Positions 45,641 to 57,927 of a stretch of DNA of 64,000 bases are shown one piece after another. The DNA is taken from the NCBI GenBank assembly GCA_025642065.1, contig JAODUP010000473.1, positions 292,501 through 356,500 on the forward strand, in the 5' to 3' direction. The notes under the pieces are model-generated. The model was not told the DNA's origin and did not search any database. It saw nothing but the letters and a program-made list of their open reading frames with translations. The translations under genes were made by a program, and so were the position numbers. Numbering within the stretch: position 1 is the stretch's first letter; the number at the start of each line of letters is the position of its first letter. Source of the stretch: Paralvinella palmiformis. Its lineage: Eukaryota; Annelida; Polychaeta; Terebellida; Alvinellidae.

Positions 45641-47544
45641 CATATCCAGAGACGGAGAAAGATCTGTTAGACTGAATTATCGACCAGAGAAGCAATGAAT
45701 ACAATACCAAAATAAATGCTACCAAAATGTGCCATAATCCACCGTTTAAAGCTTACAATGGATGTAAGCATCATTTAAGGTGGAAGTGGGCTCAAGCTAT
45801 GAAAATATCTCGGAAATTATCAAGTGACTTAGACAAGAAAATAAATTATTTTTACACCTTTGTTTTGAAACAAAGAAATGTTTTGACCATATTTTGATGC
45901 AAAATGTGGTGTGTAATTTATACAAGGGTGTGACCCAATCTTGAGTAAACATAGTAATTAAAACCTAATAAATGGATATTCCAGTGCATGTTCTGCCATT
46001 TATATAGTTCCTGTATTGTAATATTTAATTTACACAATTTGACTTTTTAATTAAAATATCATCTCAGAATGTATCTAACAGTAAAATTTCTACGAAAAAT
46101 AAAAGATGATATTTTATATTTTCAAACCAATTAATTTCAGTGCTAAATATACAAGGCACCTCCTGTCTTGGTGTTTTGAATATTCAAGACATTTCCCTGA
46201 TTTTAAATCACAGTTCAAATACTAATATTAGTAACAGAGATGTGTGGATAATTCAAATTGCATAGTATTAAATGTATCTGAAAATATTCAAGATTGTATT
46301 GATGATTTACCAATAGGCTAATATCATTATCTAAACATGACTTTATTCATCAATCTACGAACATTAAGGATGAAATAGCTACTAGCCAGTAATTAAAAAT
46401 TACGTTATAGACCATGAAAACAACGACAATTAACAACAACGTACACTATTTCAAGAACAGAATATGGCTCCAAAGTTGTTGCCTATCCCAAACACGGTTC
46501 AACACCCGTTCCGTAACCTATTGTCTCCCTATTATCGCCCACACACTGTTAATAAAAAACCTTTCCAGTGAAGATTATACGATTGAACCATTTGGCTTAA
46601 GCTGCACGAAGAGCAGGTGCTCGTTGTTTTTATTATACGTGGTAGTATACTACGAAAATTGTGTTATTATTACATACCATAAACCTATTGAAATTACCGC
46701 GGTTTTTCCTTTCTTAAATGAGACAACGCCGTACCGTAATTAGTTACTCCGTTCTGAGATTATTTCGCATTGATTAGCCGCACACCACGGTACGACAGAA
46801 TGCAACAGATAAATCCAAACGAACATTCATTGTACAATATGCACTTCATTTATCTTAAATGCTGGTTTCTAAATTAAAGAAATTGTAGGCTGATCGAATT
46901 TGGCTAATATGATGACAGCTACTCTCTGTCATCTGAAATCAACTTTATTGAGCTGGAGTACTTTTCCAGCGTTAGATAAGATCAAGATAAGAGATTAATA
47001 GAATTGAGAATGTATTTAAAACAAGTTAAGATAACCATCATTTGAACTGTATGTATTATGACACACATAAAAGATTAATAGATTCCTGTACTCATAATTA
47101 TATTTTCTTTAGCCTAAACTGGCATTCATTGACACATAATGATTTTTCATGAAACATCGACGATTCAAATGGGTTGTCTTTAAACCAATAATTCAAACTG
47201 AAATTTTTGTTCTCCCGTTGGACAAAACCCATACCTACTATACTACTTCTATTACTACTACTACTACAACTACTACTACTACTTATAATAATAATAACAA
47301 TAATAATAATATTTATTTAATCAATCGCCCTTACTAGCGTAAGCCATTCAAGTATCTTTAACTTAGATGCATTCTTAATTCCGTAGGTTCACTTTTTCAG
47401 ATTTAGGAAGAATCAAAAGTTATGATTTTGAAATCCTATAAATATTATTTTAATTCCATTCATTATTATATTTACACATAACCATTATGACTCATATCGA
47501 CGAGTAGAAATTCAGTTTACAGGCTGTATAATCTCCCTGTGTAA

Positions 47545-47603
47545 AGTTAGTGTTTTACGGGCACTTTTGGGTCAAATGACCAACAATGGTAATGAGACAA
47601 AAT
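47545..47603 (-). repeat. SINE family A-like 3' fragment
   Basis: The reverse complement keeps TGTTTCATCTTTCATTTTGT, CATTACCATTG and AAAAGTGCCCGTAAAACAC. It directly precedes the SINE family C copy. Confidence 0.55.
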
Positions 47604-47632
47604 GAAAGATGAAACACAATAGAGGCTGTGAT

Positions 47633-47930
47633 GGCGCAGTTAGATAGAGCGTAGGACTCGTAGCCGAAGGGTCGCGGGTTCGAGGCTACGGGGGTTGCGA
47701 TGCCGTCGTGTTGGCGACTGGTTCACTCATCCATAAAAAGTGAGAACCCGACAGGACGTGGTGGCTATGTGTTTGAGTAACGCTTTGCGCCGTTAATGGC
47801 AGCATGCGTTCTATGCTCCCTTGGGGGTTGAGATGTGTGCTGGGTAGAAATAGGCCTGAATCGGGGATAATGATACCGTACAGCGCTTTCGAGCAGGCTT
47901 TAAGTATGAAAGGGCGCTTTATATGTTTGG

Positions 47931-47960
<30 letters not shown>
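47633..47960 (+). repeat. tRNA-derived SINE, family C
   Basis: The head GATGGCGCAGTTAGATAGAG, then GACTCGTAGCCGAAGG and GTCGCGGGTTCGAGGC, folds like a tRNA with A- and B-boxes. The body includes GAGAACCCGACAGGACGTGG, GCATGCGTTCTATGCTCCCT and AAAGGGCGCTTTATATG, and ends in an (ATA)n tail. A 3' part recurs at 36575-36750. Confidence 0.8.
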
Positions 47961-47961
<1 letters not shown>

Positions 47962-48032
47962 GATCTGTGACCAACTGCGCACCTGTTAGGCCGTGAGTAG
48001 GTTGTGTGTGTCTCTTAATGTGCCATACCAAT

Positions 48033-48170
48033 CAGAGTTGGGGCGATTACAGGACCAAGGTCATCGATTACGATTACTTGAGAATACCACGATTACGATT
48101 AAATTCATTCTGAATATAATCGATTACGATTACATTGTAAAGTAATCATGATTACAATCATGATTACAAT
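48033..48170. repeat. GATTAC array behind a hAT-like terminus
   Basis: CAGAGTTGGGG at 48033 resembles a hAT end. Behind it GATTAC occurs at 48045, 48066, 48072, 48091, 48122, 48128, 48150 and 48162, with a reverse copy at 48142. CCCAACTCTG, the exact reverse complement of the terminus, occurs at 48644-48653 and could be the other end, but the flanking 8-mers do not match. Confidence 0.45.
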
Positions 48171-49049
48171 GTACATAACACAAACATGAAAGCGATTGTT
48201 CATCAATATTCACTCAGTTATATGTATAACGCCGATATAAACATGCTACAGTGGCTACACGTTGCTTTGTAAAAACCAGACGCACTTTCTGATATGTTCT
48301 TGAAATGAAAATATACAAACGACTTTGATGCCATTGTACGACGTTAATTTGTTTTAATATTCCTGAGACCAATATTCAGGTATTTATAGAGATAATTGTG
48401 ATTAGTGCAAGTAACATCAATGGAATTGTTTGAATATTTATATTTAGTAATGAAATGCATCACATGTGGCGTGACTATAGCCAGGTAAAGTCTATATAAC
48501 CAATAAAATAATTAGAATATATTCAAACCCCCAACTCCGACCTCCTCTGTAACTTGACCACCTCTGTAAATGGACCACTTTTTCACAGTCATAAATTATT
48601 GTTATGCTTTAAATTATATTTTTCTTCTATAACTCAGCCACCTCCCAACTCTGTAGGTCGACCTTTGACTTCCGTATAAAACCCCCTCTTGTGTCACCGA
48701 GGATGTCGATATTTTATGGAATACTTCTTGAAATAATATATCAAGTTGAGTCTCCCAACAAAGCTCTACTTGGCCCAAAAAAGGCTACTCATGCGTGTAC
48801 GAAAGAATATTGTGTCAAACATCTACTCTGATAACTTTAAAATATACATATTATCCCTTCATAGGGACTCTCTCATTTAATGTATCAGATTCATTCAATA
48901 TCATTCACACATATGTCTGTAGTATGTTCCCCTCGGGAGTCGCTCCTCAGCAATGTGTGTCAACTGTGTACAACACGGAGTCTAATTAAGGTAAATCGTA
49001 TCATAACAGCACATTTAGCATTAATTCACCTGAAGGCATTCCAACTGTT

Positions 49050-49409
49050 TTGTGTTTTGTTGTTCGGGGAAAATCCCCAGGCTGTTGCTTATTCGGCACA
49101 GCCCCTATGTTGGAGTGGTTGAGATATCCTCCCCCACCACTCACAAGGGAGTAGTACGGAAAGATAGAGCCGAAATACCCTGAGGGTGGTCACTGTCAGA
49201 GTGTTTTACGTCCTTAGGGGGGTTTTAACGTCCCCTTTATTTTAAATAATTCAGTGGAGAGGTCAGCGCCATTTAACGTGGTCGTCCACCACGATGTCGT
49301 GAGCCGAGAAATTAATCCCTGGAAAAGTTTCGACCTCTTGCTGGGTTCGAACCTGTGACCGTTGGCACAAAGAGCCGGGTGCTTAACCGCTAGTCCACCG
49401 GAGCTCACC
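49050..49409 (-). repeat. SINE family B, full length, minus strand
   Basis: The reverse complement runs from GTGAGCTCCGGTGGACTAGC through GGTTCGAACCCAGCAAGAGG, TTTCCAGGGATTAATTTCTC and CACGTTAAATGGCG to CAGCCTGGGGATTTTCCCCG and a TTGT-rich (tail) end. Confidence 0.85.
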
Positions 49410-49472
49410 CATTCCACTGAATTGTGTCTCCAAAGTACAAACTCTTGGACGGATGCTTAATTGGGTGTTTAC

Positions 49473-49637
49473 GTTGTTTTACGGTCACTCTTCTGCACAA
49501 AGCAGGCTAAATGGGAAGAGCCAGCTACAAAAGTAATGAGGCGAAGTGAAAGATGAAACATCCTTCATACATGTCCCAGGTCGAAATTTGGACTCAGGTC
49601 GTCTAGATCTGAGGCCAACCGCGCTATCCTGTCAGAT
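49473..49637 (-). repeat. SINE family A-like variant, minus strand
   Basis: The reverse complement carries TGACAGGATAGCGCGGTTGG, TTTCATCTTTCACTTCGCCT, CATTACTTTTGTAGCTGG and AGAGTGACCGTAAAAC. The body matches family A while the head differs, so this is a variant subfamily shared with 54220-54350. Confidence 0.6.
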
Positions 49638-50044
49638 TTTTGTATTCAGTCTCGCCGAGATTATTGCGTTAATACCAGTTTATGAGTTCCGGTGACCCAA
49701 TAATTAATCAAGAGACACTTCACCTCACAATGTCTTAGATGGATTATCACATTGTTATAAACGGCACTAACGTCTCGAAAAAATGAAAAAAAAATTGACG
49801 TTAAAGATCCCCCAGATATTCTATTATAGAAATAAATAATATTTTGAGACAAGAATTTACATGCGTAACTTGAAAGATCGTAACTCAACATTTAATGTGA
49901 TATCACTTGGCGAAATATAAAAAAAATATTTAGTGGTAATTTTTGCTATCGTCATTCGCGTCCATTAGGGTTTGGCCTGTTTGCTATTGGGTAGAGTTGA
50001 CGTGTTACAATCAGAACAGTCTATATTAATAAATATGTTACAGA

Positions 50045-50045
<1 letters not shown>

Positions 50046-50078
<33 letters not shown>
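50046..50078. repeat. (AT)n microsatellite
   Basis: An uninterrupted AT run of about 33 bases. Confidence 0.9.
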
Positions 50079-50080
<2 letters not shown>

Positions 50081-50562
50081 CAGGTGTGTAAATCATATCC
50101 AGAACTGTCGATTACTAGTGAGCTTCCCACCCATGCATGATCACGTGATTAGCAGTAGTAACATGTCTTCAGTAGTGGGTGGTACCATTTAAAACGACAG
50201 ATCGATGAGCCTGTTGTTCATTTTATCGTGATTCCTTTTTACGTTTACTTTACATTCTACATGTCAATCAAATACGTACTGATATCATGGATGGTATAAT
50301 GGGCCCCAATCCCTCTTCCCTGTCTTCATTTTTCCCATTTACCAAGCTTTTGACACCATCTGCGAGTCAATCATGTCTATGTTAAGTAGACTAAAGCCTA
50401 TATTTATGATATTTCCAGGTTATTGGTGACCCATAAATGGCCCAAAAATCTGTTTCAAAGTTCGAAAATTCTTGTTTTTGTTTTTATTCTTGGTGAGAAT
50501 TATCAGTAAGCGTATCTTATATAAGTAATTATATAAGTCTGTCTTTCCTCCATGCGTTCCCA

Positions 50563-50684
<122 letters not shown>

Positions 50685-51177
50685 ATTCAAAGAAAACAGA
50701 TTCTACAACTACTAATAATATTAATAATAATAGTTATACTAGTAGCAGTATTGGTAGCAGTAGTTGTAATAATAAGTGTATGTTGCTCTAAATAGGTCAA
50801 GGTGGCGTCTTTTATAAATATTGCCTACTTAAAAGTTTATTATTTAGCATATTTCGGTGTAATTCAGGAAACTTGTGGAGTGTAGAAGTGGTTGCTCGTT
50901 CATTCAGTATTTCATTGGTGTCGAAGGTTTGAAGCAAACTGCATGCCATTTGGGTGGTTAGAAAATTATTAGGGAGATAATTATCAATAATAGTATATTG
51001 AACTAATAGTGTGAGATAGATACGTTACGCCACTGCGTACAAGTTAATGGACCCCCCTCCGTGGCGTTTATCCCCGAATGAAGCACCCAGAAGTAATTAT
51101 TATATATAGACTGCTATATGTATAGATTTTACTACCTTGTCGCTTTGCCATCTGTGCTTGTATGAATACATATATGA

Positions 51178-51192
51178 GCACACACACACACC

Positions 51193-51276
<84 letters not shown>

Positions 51277-51605
51277 CGTACACTAACATACATCTCGTGC
51301 AGTGAAATCGAGATGGTGAGTAATTTAATGTTTTCAGGCGGAGACTAATTCGAAATAAATCTAAAATATTTTGCATATCTAGGAAAAGAAATCGTTGCTG
51401 GCCTCTGATATTACACGATATTACACACGCCCTAACTTACTCGTATACAGACTAATATAAATTATCTGCTGCGCGTTTTTGCCTCCAGTATATAATTATA
51501 TTCTATGCAGTTTTCATTATCCTTGCATGTACATCTTAATGGAAATGAATGTTTTAAAATAAATATTATTTATTAGAATGAAGAAATAAACAAACTAATA
51601 AACGA
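51178..51605. repeat. CA-linked dispersed repeat, copy 1
   Basis: A CA run (51178-51273) is followed by about 300 bases beginning GATGGTGAGTAATTTAATGT (51311). These match 59276-59572 with scattered differences, for example GGAGACTAATTCGAAATAAA, CTCGTATACAGACTA and ATCCTTGCATG. Both copies have the CA run on the same side. Confidence 0.75.
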
Positions 51606-51616
51606 ATTTCCTCACG

Positions 51617-51618
<2 letters not shown>

Positions 51619-51660
<42 letters not shown>
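51619..51660. repeat. (GA)n microsatellite
   Basis: About 42 bases of pure GA, just after the CA-linked repeat. Confidence 0.95.
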
Positions 51661-51661
<1 letters not shown>

Positions 51662-52556
51662 AATACCAATTTATTGGTATGTACGACAATATCTGAAGAC
51701 TGAGCCGAAGATCTGACGTATTTATAAATCGGCTAAAATATAACAAAATGTCTTGATTTCTGTTAATGCGTGCACATAGCTAAGACAAATGGAACAACGT
51801 GCCTTATGTGATGTCCTTTTTAATAGTTCAGTTTTCAAAGAACAACTGTCCACACCATTGTGGCTAGAGCATCTTACTGAAGTTGGGAGGAAGCCGGCTT
51901 ATTTGTCGAAGGTTTTGGTATCAATCTCTCGTTACGATGATCATATGTTCGATTACATTACGACCACGATCCATAAGAGTAATTACGATTTTACTCGATC
52001 ATGGTATATTTACAATTTCATTTCCCGAAGAGGAAGACGTAGCAGCTGCTATCTTCGGTCGGTTGGTGTTGTTGAGGGATGACTGAAACTGTCTGCGGCT
52101 CGATTTGGTCCTGTGAGTTGATACCATTATTAGGGGAACCCAGTTTCCTGGGAAGTAAGAATGGAAATAACGTGGGTGCTCCTTGCACCATGGTACCCCA
52201 CTAGCGTTTTCATGTCGTCAAGTCGGAGGGGGAGATTAAAATGGAAGCCACCGATTCAGTGACAATTATCAGTTTTAATTAAGCAAATTGCGATCATTCA
52301 AGATTCATTTTCTGAAACTATTCGTTGAGACATAAAACAAGTAGTTATCAGGGATAACTTTAATATTGCTTTAGGCGTGCATTTAGGTCTCAATGCAGTA
52401 TGAATTGCACCCCAAAAAGTATCCGATTAATATTTCTTTGAGACATTTAATATTATTACAAAGGTAGATACAAGAAAATTTCGTTATTATATGTTTCTTT
52501 TATTTTTAGTCAGATTTTACTTTTTATTAGCGATATAAATTCAGAGCAATATGAGA

Positions 52557-53515
52557 AAATAATAATAATTATAAAGCTTCTATTACGCCAATATCCTCGA
52601 AAAGAATTGAGCTCAGTGGCGCACCTAGTGAAGGGGTTTGGGCAAACTCACAGTCCGGGACGATGCAAAATTCATCAACAATGATCAGATGTAGTGGAAA
52701 CTTAGGAAGGATAAACAAGTCTGAAAAGGTGAGTTTTCAAATGGTGACGCAAAGAAACGATGCTATTTGATGACTTAGCGTGTTCAGAGAGTGAATTCAA
52801 AAGAGTTAGGATAGCAACTGAAAAATCACGAGTCCCAGCATGAGTTTTAACCCTGGGAACAGACAACAAGTGAAAACCAGATGAACGGAGCTCTCTGTGC
52901 TTGGGTGATAAAGAAAACATGGAAAGAGTTTAATAGGCAATACAAGAATTTGAAAACGATGCGAGATTGAACAGGGAGCCAGTGAAGAGATATCAAAAGT
53001 GGGAGAGAAGGGAAAAACCGAGGAAACCATGTGACAACCCTAGCTAAGTAGTTCGGAACACACTGAAGTTTTAGAATATCCTTAGATGCGATGTTAGAAA
53101 GAAGAGAATTGCAGTAATCAAGCCTACTACTCAAATGTAACACCAAGATTACTTAGAGTGTCTGATGGTATGATGCTACGACTAAGGATTTCATAGGGAA
53201 GAAATGAGTAAGTTTGCTGCGTTGTCTGGATGTACCTTATAATGATGAAATCTGTTTTGTTGGCATTGAGCCTAAGTTTATTGGTTGTCATCCAGCACGA
53301 GATATCACTGAGACAGTCACCAAGATCAGTATCTGCTGTAGATAAAGATAAGTATACTTGGGTGTCATCTACATATAAATGATGGTCTAATTTGTGGCTG
53401 GGAATAAGTGATCTTAGTGGTGTTGTATACAGAGTAAACAGTAGTGGTTCAAGAACAGAGTCTTGGGGAAAACCGCAAGATAAAGACGCTGCCTTTGAAA
53501 AAAAAAACAGTTTCC
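52557..53515 (-). mobile_element. LINE (L2/CR1-group) reverse transcriptase, 5'-truncated, minus strand
   Basis: The minus strand encodes, across frames, LLFTLYTTPLRSLI, then HHLYVDDTQVYLSL (the catalytic YxDD motif, here YVDD), DISCWMTTNKLRLNANKTDF and SSRLDYCNSLLSNI. LHWLPVQSRIVFKFLYCLLN, LRSSGFHLLSVPRVKTHAGT and HHLKTHLFRLVYPS follow. This is the order from the RT palm to the C-terminus of L2/CR1-type elements. A 3' UTR and an ATT-rich simple tail end it near 52557. Frameshifts mean it is inactive. The copy at 34577-34940 shares its 3' end. Confidence 0.85.
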
Positions 53516-53878
53516 TATAAATAGTGACAATGTAACTCTATTCAGACTGTATTATCTAACTTTGAACGAGAAATATTTGATAGCTTCATTACGTTTAGTT
53601 TATAATCTTTTGGAATGTACATTAGAGATTTTAGATTTGGAACTACACGCACAAAGTAAATATATGCGTGAAAGGCATTGCACATCGCAACAAAGGATTC
53701 GCCCCCTTCAACAAGGTATTCCAAGTCGGCGGGCCAACATGCTACAGACCCGTGTTGGATAGCTGATATTGTTTTTGTTTTTTAGAACGATACACTCAAG
53801 CATACTATATTGAGACCGAAGTTCACTATGGCAAGTACATGTATGGCTGAAGTATGCAAGGTAACTAAGCCCTTGGCT

Positions 53879-54005
53879 GATCTTGAACCGGTTCTCCGAG
53901 CCATTGATCTTGAACCGTTTGTCTTGAACCTTTTTTCAGAGCCTTTCATCTCGAACCATTTGTCTTGAACCGTTTTTGCGAACCATTGATCTTGAACTAT
54001 TTTTA
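53879..54005. repeat. Minisatellite built on CTTGAACC
   Basis: Variants of ATCTTGAACCGTTTGTCTTG and CGAACCATTG recur about eight times in 127 bases, with a basic period near 20 bases and a higher unit near 40. The copies are imperfect. Confidence 0.6.
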
Positions 54006-54076
54006 AACCTATGAGCTGAGAGGATTTTTGAAAACAGCGAGCGAATGGCTCATTAAAGAATTAATCAAGGCTGTTC

Positions 54077-54132
54077 ACAACAACGACAACAACAACAACA
54101 ACAACAACAACAATAATAATAATAATAATAAT
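54077..54132. repeat. (AAC)n then (AAT)n microsatellite
   Basis: An AAC run passes directly into AAT. Confidence 0.85.
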
Positions 54133-54219
54133 GCTGATGGATGAAAATCCTGCTTCAGTCACTGCGTATATCAGTTTGTTTAAGTTTTTGATGACATTGG
54201 CTTAAAATGTAAATGTTAC

Positions 54220-54350
54220 TGTTTTACGGCCACTTTTGTGCACGATGTAGGCTAAATGGACCGAACGACCTCCAAAAGTAATGAGGCGAAGTGAAAGATG
54301 AAACACCCTTTTGACATAGCCGGCCTGGGTTTGAACCCAGGTGCTATAGA
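54220..54350 (-). repeat. SINE family A-like variant, minus strand
   Basis: The reverse complement carries GGTTCAAACCCAGGCCGGCT, TTTCATCTTTCACTTCGCCT, GGAGGTCGTTCGGTCCATTT and AAAAGTGGCCGTAAAACAG. The head differs from family A proper. Confidence 0.65.
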
Positions 54351-54514
54351 TATGTGTCCAAACCGGGACACTGACTGAAGATGCTGAATGTACTGCCAGT
54401 TATCAAACAGCAGCCTTTAAATACCATTCTGTACTAATAATTAGCTACAGTATAGCCTAGGGAAAACAATGGCGTGATATCCGATGCTATTTAGTGCGAA
54501 TTCGATCACCAAAA

Positions 54515-54655
54515 AGGTTGGGTATATTTCCAGAGATTAACCGTTCGGCTCATAACGTCGCGGGTGGCTCCTACGGCAAATAGCTCTGCCGTCTCTGAGA
54601 AGCGACCAATCTCAGAATATTTCAGTTCGGCCAATCGGGAAATCCCCCCCCTCTC
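54515..54655 (+). repeat. SINE family B, degenerate fragment
   Basis: TTTCCAGAGATTAACCGTTC, CGGCTCATAACGTCGCGGGT and AATATTTCAGTTCGGCC follow the family B order with many changes. Confidence 0.4.
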
Positions 54656-54837
54656 ACGGACACACACAAACACACACATACCAGTACGTGTTTACATACC
54701 GACACTATTTTACATTAAAAAATTTACGAGTATAATGATGTGGATATATTCTATTATCGTACTTAAAAATTTGCAGTATTTCAGGAATCACCAATATTAA
54801 TAAGCTAATTTCCTGGACATTCTTCCTGTATACTGTA

Positions 54838-54920
54838 GATCGGCAAATGTTGACGATCGTCTTAATTTGGCGAATTCCAAAAAATCGCTAAATTAAAACG
54901 ATCGTCAACATTTGCTGATC
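54838..54920. repeat. 83-bp hairpin with 36-bp arms
   Basis: The arms 54838-54873 (GATCGGCAAATGTTGACGAT and onward) and 54885-54920 pair at all but about four positions, with an 11-base loop. Confidence 0.7.
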
Positions 54921-55844
54921 CCAAATCTCTACAGAATAATACGCCATCATAAATCTCGTCGAAAGCTCACAGTTGTGGGGATATACTATTGTTCTCCATA
55001 GAGTGAACTTGTGTAGGCAAATTATTATACATGGAACAATTAAATTGAATGTTGGTCAATAAACTATTTATATTTGCTATTACAAAATGTTTAGTTCACA
55101 ACAAAAGCATTGGAATTGATCAATGTTAAAACGTAAATATGAAATCAGTTGAACGCATCGTCAGTATTATGCGTCATGGGATGTGATTGGCTGGCTCTCT
55201 AAGTAGAATCCTCTTTCGAAAGGCGCATTACAAAAAAAAACCCACCTAATTATGATAATCATTTATCGAGCATTTCCATAATATAAAATCACCAGACAAT
55301 ATCCTATACAGTTTATTTCAATCTAGCACAAACTATCGTCAGACCGACACGTGGCAATTAACCGGGATCATACATTTACAATACAACACTCAACATTCAC
55401 ACGCAAGCTAATTAGACGTCACACAAAATATTTCAAGTTATTGAATTCTCGATTTCTTCAATTGCCTTCTATATGGCTTGTGATAACCCCGAGGCTACCC
55501 AGCCAATGTTTATAATGAACTGTGATATTTCGAGTGGATTACTGACCATTCATCATTCTTGCTCCATGTGACTTCATTTGAAAGTGGTGCATGATTGGAC
55601 AAGAATAAGTCAGCCTGCGTGTGACCGTGTGTTTTGCTTATGGTGTGAATTACAATAAATTACAGGTGTCGGCGTGTTTTGAAGGTGTGATTTCAGACAA
55701 TATTCGTGAATTTACACAGATAATTCAGACTTTACATTAGAGATAAAATGATGAAATTCGATCATTTTAAAACCGAGATTCGCCAATCTTGTCCAGATTG
55801 TCAATTCGCCAATTTAATGCGTCGCCATGATTTGCTGATTCACG

Positions 55845-55845
55845 G

Positions 55846-55870
<25 letters not shown>
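55845..55870. repeat. (AT)n microsatellite
   Basis: An AT run followed by GTGTGTG, immediately before a SINE family B copy. Confidence 0.85.
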
Positions 55871-55879
<9 letters not shown>

Positions 55880-55880
55880 C

Positions 55881-56260
55881 AGTGAGCTCCGGTGGCCTAG
55901 TGGTTAAGCACCCGGCACTTGGTGCCAATGGTCGCAGGTTCGAACCCCGTAAGAGGTCGAAACTTTTCCAGGGATTAATTTCTCGGCTCACTACATCGTG
56001 GGTGGCTGACCACGTTAAATGGCGATGCCGTCTCCACTGAATTATTTAAAATAAAGGGGGACGTTAAAAACCCCCTGAGGACGTAAAACACTCTGGCAGT
56101 GACCACCCTCAGGGTATTTCGGCTCCATCTTTCCGTACTGCTCCCCTGTGAGTGGTGGGGGGAGGAGATTTCTCAACCACTCCAACATAGAGGCTGTGCT
56201 GATTAAGCGACAGCCTGGGGATTCTCCCCGAACAACAAAACCAAACCAAAACCATACGTA
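55881..56260 (+). repeat. tRNA-derived SINE, family B, full length
   Basis: The best-preserved copy: GTGAGCTCCGGTGGCCTAGT, GGTTAAGCACCCGGCAC, GTCGCAGGTTCGAACCCCGT, the body CCAGGGATTAATTTCTCGGC, and the end CAGCCTGGGGATTCTCCCCG with an AACAAAACCAAACC tail. Confidence 0.9.
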
Positions 56261-56813
56261 TGTGTGTATGTGTGTGCATTGATCTAATAGGTGACACCTT
56301 CTGATATGCACATCGAATGTAAATATATAAACACAGCATAACATTAATATTAAACAGCCAGCGATTATCTGTGTTTATACTAGCTTTGCCACAAAGCCTC
56401 CTGAATAGCGTCAACCCACTTATACAACTAGTATACATCATTTTATGCAGCTGACATATGGCAGTAGTTATTTGTTATTCATAAATAGTTAATTGTAAAC
56501 AACAGACAGAGCCATGACTGCGCCTTGATGGGCATTAATATGACTCCAGCGGTGAGTCTTCGTAAGCCTCACTCATTCGTATATGAGTTACCGAGACCGT
56601 GTGAGTGATGCCGTGTTGAAATAGTTAGTTTATCGGATTAAGGCATTTCGCCTGAATATAGGAGTGAATACGTTTGAGTCAGTGGATGTGACTCAGTTGG
56701 CTGAGATTTTTACTGCTGAAATTGATCAACTGTCTGCAATTGGTTCGCTGTGGAATCTCCCTAAATAGAGCTGACAAATCAAGGAAAACGCAAGTTGTAT
56801 AATATGGCCGTAT

Positions 56814-56815
<2 letters not shown>

Positions 56816-56869
<54 letters not shown>

Positions 56870-56890
56870 CATCATCATCATCACTCTGAT
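56816..56890. repeat. (AAT)n(CAT)n microsatellite
   Basis: About 55 bases of AAT lead into CAT repeats. Confidence 0.9.
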
Positions 56891-56901
56891 CATTATTATC
56901 A

Positions 56902-57070
56902 GGGCGCCTCCGTGATCTAGCGATAGCGGGTTGGACCACAGATCTGAATATTGTTTCATCTTTGACTTCGCTTCATCACCTTTGGAGGTCGCTCGGCCCA
57001 TTTAGCCTACCATGTGCACAAAAGTGGCCGTAAAACATTAATAATAATAATCATCATCATCATCATCATT
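56902..57070 (+). repeat. SINE family A, internally deleted
   Basis: The head GGGCGCCTCCGTGATCTAGC and the body GGAGGTCGCTCGGCCCATTT are present, but the B-box part between ACCACAGAT and CTGAATATTG is missing. The ATC tail merges with local simple repeats. Confidence 0.8.
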
Positions 57071-57417
57071 ATCTGATCATTATTATCATTGTTGTTATTG
57101 TGGAAAAAAAATGCTGGGTTGAAGTATAGACATCAAATATCACATTTCAACTATTATTAATATAAATTAATTAAGTACGTGTAGTTATTAATAGAATTAT
57201 ATTAGGTGCAAGCAATAAGAACAAGTCTAGACAGTAGAGTTCGTATGGGGTTATTGGGGTGTGGATCATAGCCGCCTTAAATGCTCTTCAGTAGTTGGAG
57301 GGGGGAGGGCACATACTGGGTTGGGTATTATAATGTATTTACTTTTATATAGATACGTCTTGTTTATAATTTGAAGAATGGATATTATGTTTCTCTTTCT
57401 GTGTATGCGTGTGATGC

Positions 57418-57418
<1 letters not shown>

Positions 57419-57513
<95 letters not shown>

Positions 57514-57521
57514 GGATATAT

Positions 57522-57588
<67 letters not shown>

Positions 57589-57732
57589 GGGGTGTGTGTG
57601 TGTGTGTGTGTGGTGTGTGTGTGAAGAGAATGTCTGAAATACAAAGAGCAAACCCATTCCTGCCCGGTCGCATCCGCTAAGATTACTGCTCCCTAAAACA
57701 CGTATAAGTACAGCTTTTATCAATGACAATAC

Positions 57733-57818
<86 letters not shown>
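57419..57818. repeat. Mirror-arranged CT/AT ... AT/GA microsatellite block
   Basis: (CT)n to about 57468, then (AT)n to about 57585 with short breaks, (GT)n near 57591-57622, unique sequence to 57734, then (AT)n and (GA)n to 57818. The outer CT-AT and AT-GA parts are reverse complements and could fold back. The block ends 110 bases before the start codon of the AOS-LOX-type gene. Confidence 0.85.
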
Positions 57819-57820
<2 letters not shown>

Positions 57821-57927
57821 TATGCATGGTACATATTAATTTAATAGCAGCTTGTAACGTAGAGGACTAGAGCTACCTGAACAGTTGGTGTCAAACCAAC
57901 AGCGGATAGAAGCTGTGAGGCAATTAC

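Larger units (their letters stand above)
44349..49040. other. Gene-free repeat-bearing stretch
   Basis: It holds a minus SINE family A copy (45467-45640), a SINE family C copy (47633-47960), a GATTAC array with a hAT-like end (48033-48170), and ACT and AAT simple repeats near 47237-47310. The open frames (such as 46414-46743) have no recognisable domain. Confidence 0.55.

Noticed and set aside
46414..46743. 109-codon open frame
   Set aside because: No domain, no coding-like composition, and no splice or poly(A) context.
47634..47706. Possible tRNA gene with GGTTCGAGGC
   Set aside because: The same reasoning applies: its downstream body recurs at 36575-36750, which marks a SINE.
57266..57834. 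Long open frames (100-149 codons) on both strands
   Set aside because: They are translations of CT, AT, GT and GA microsatellites ([18 protein letters not shown]) and not genes.
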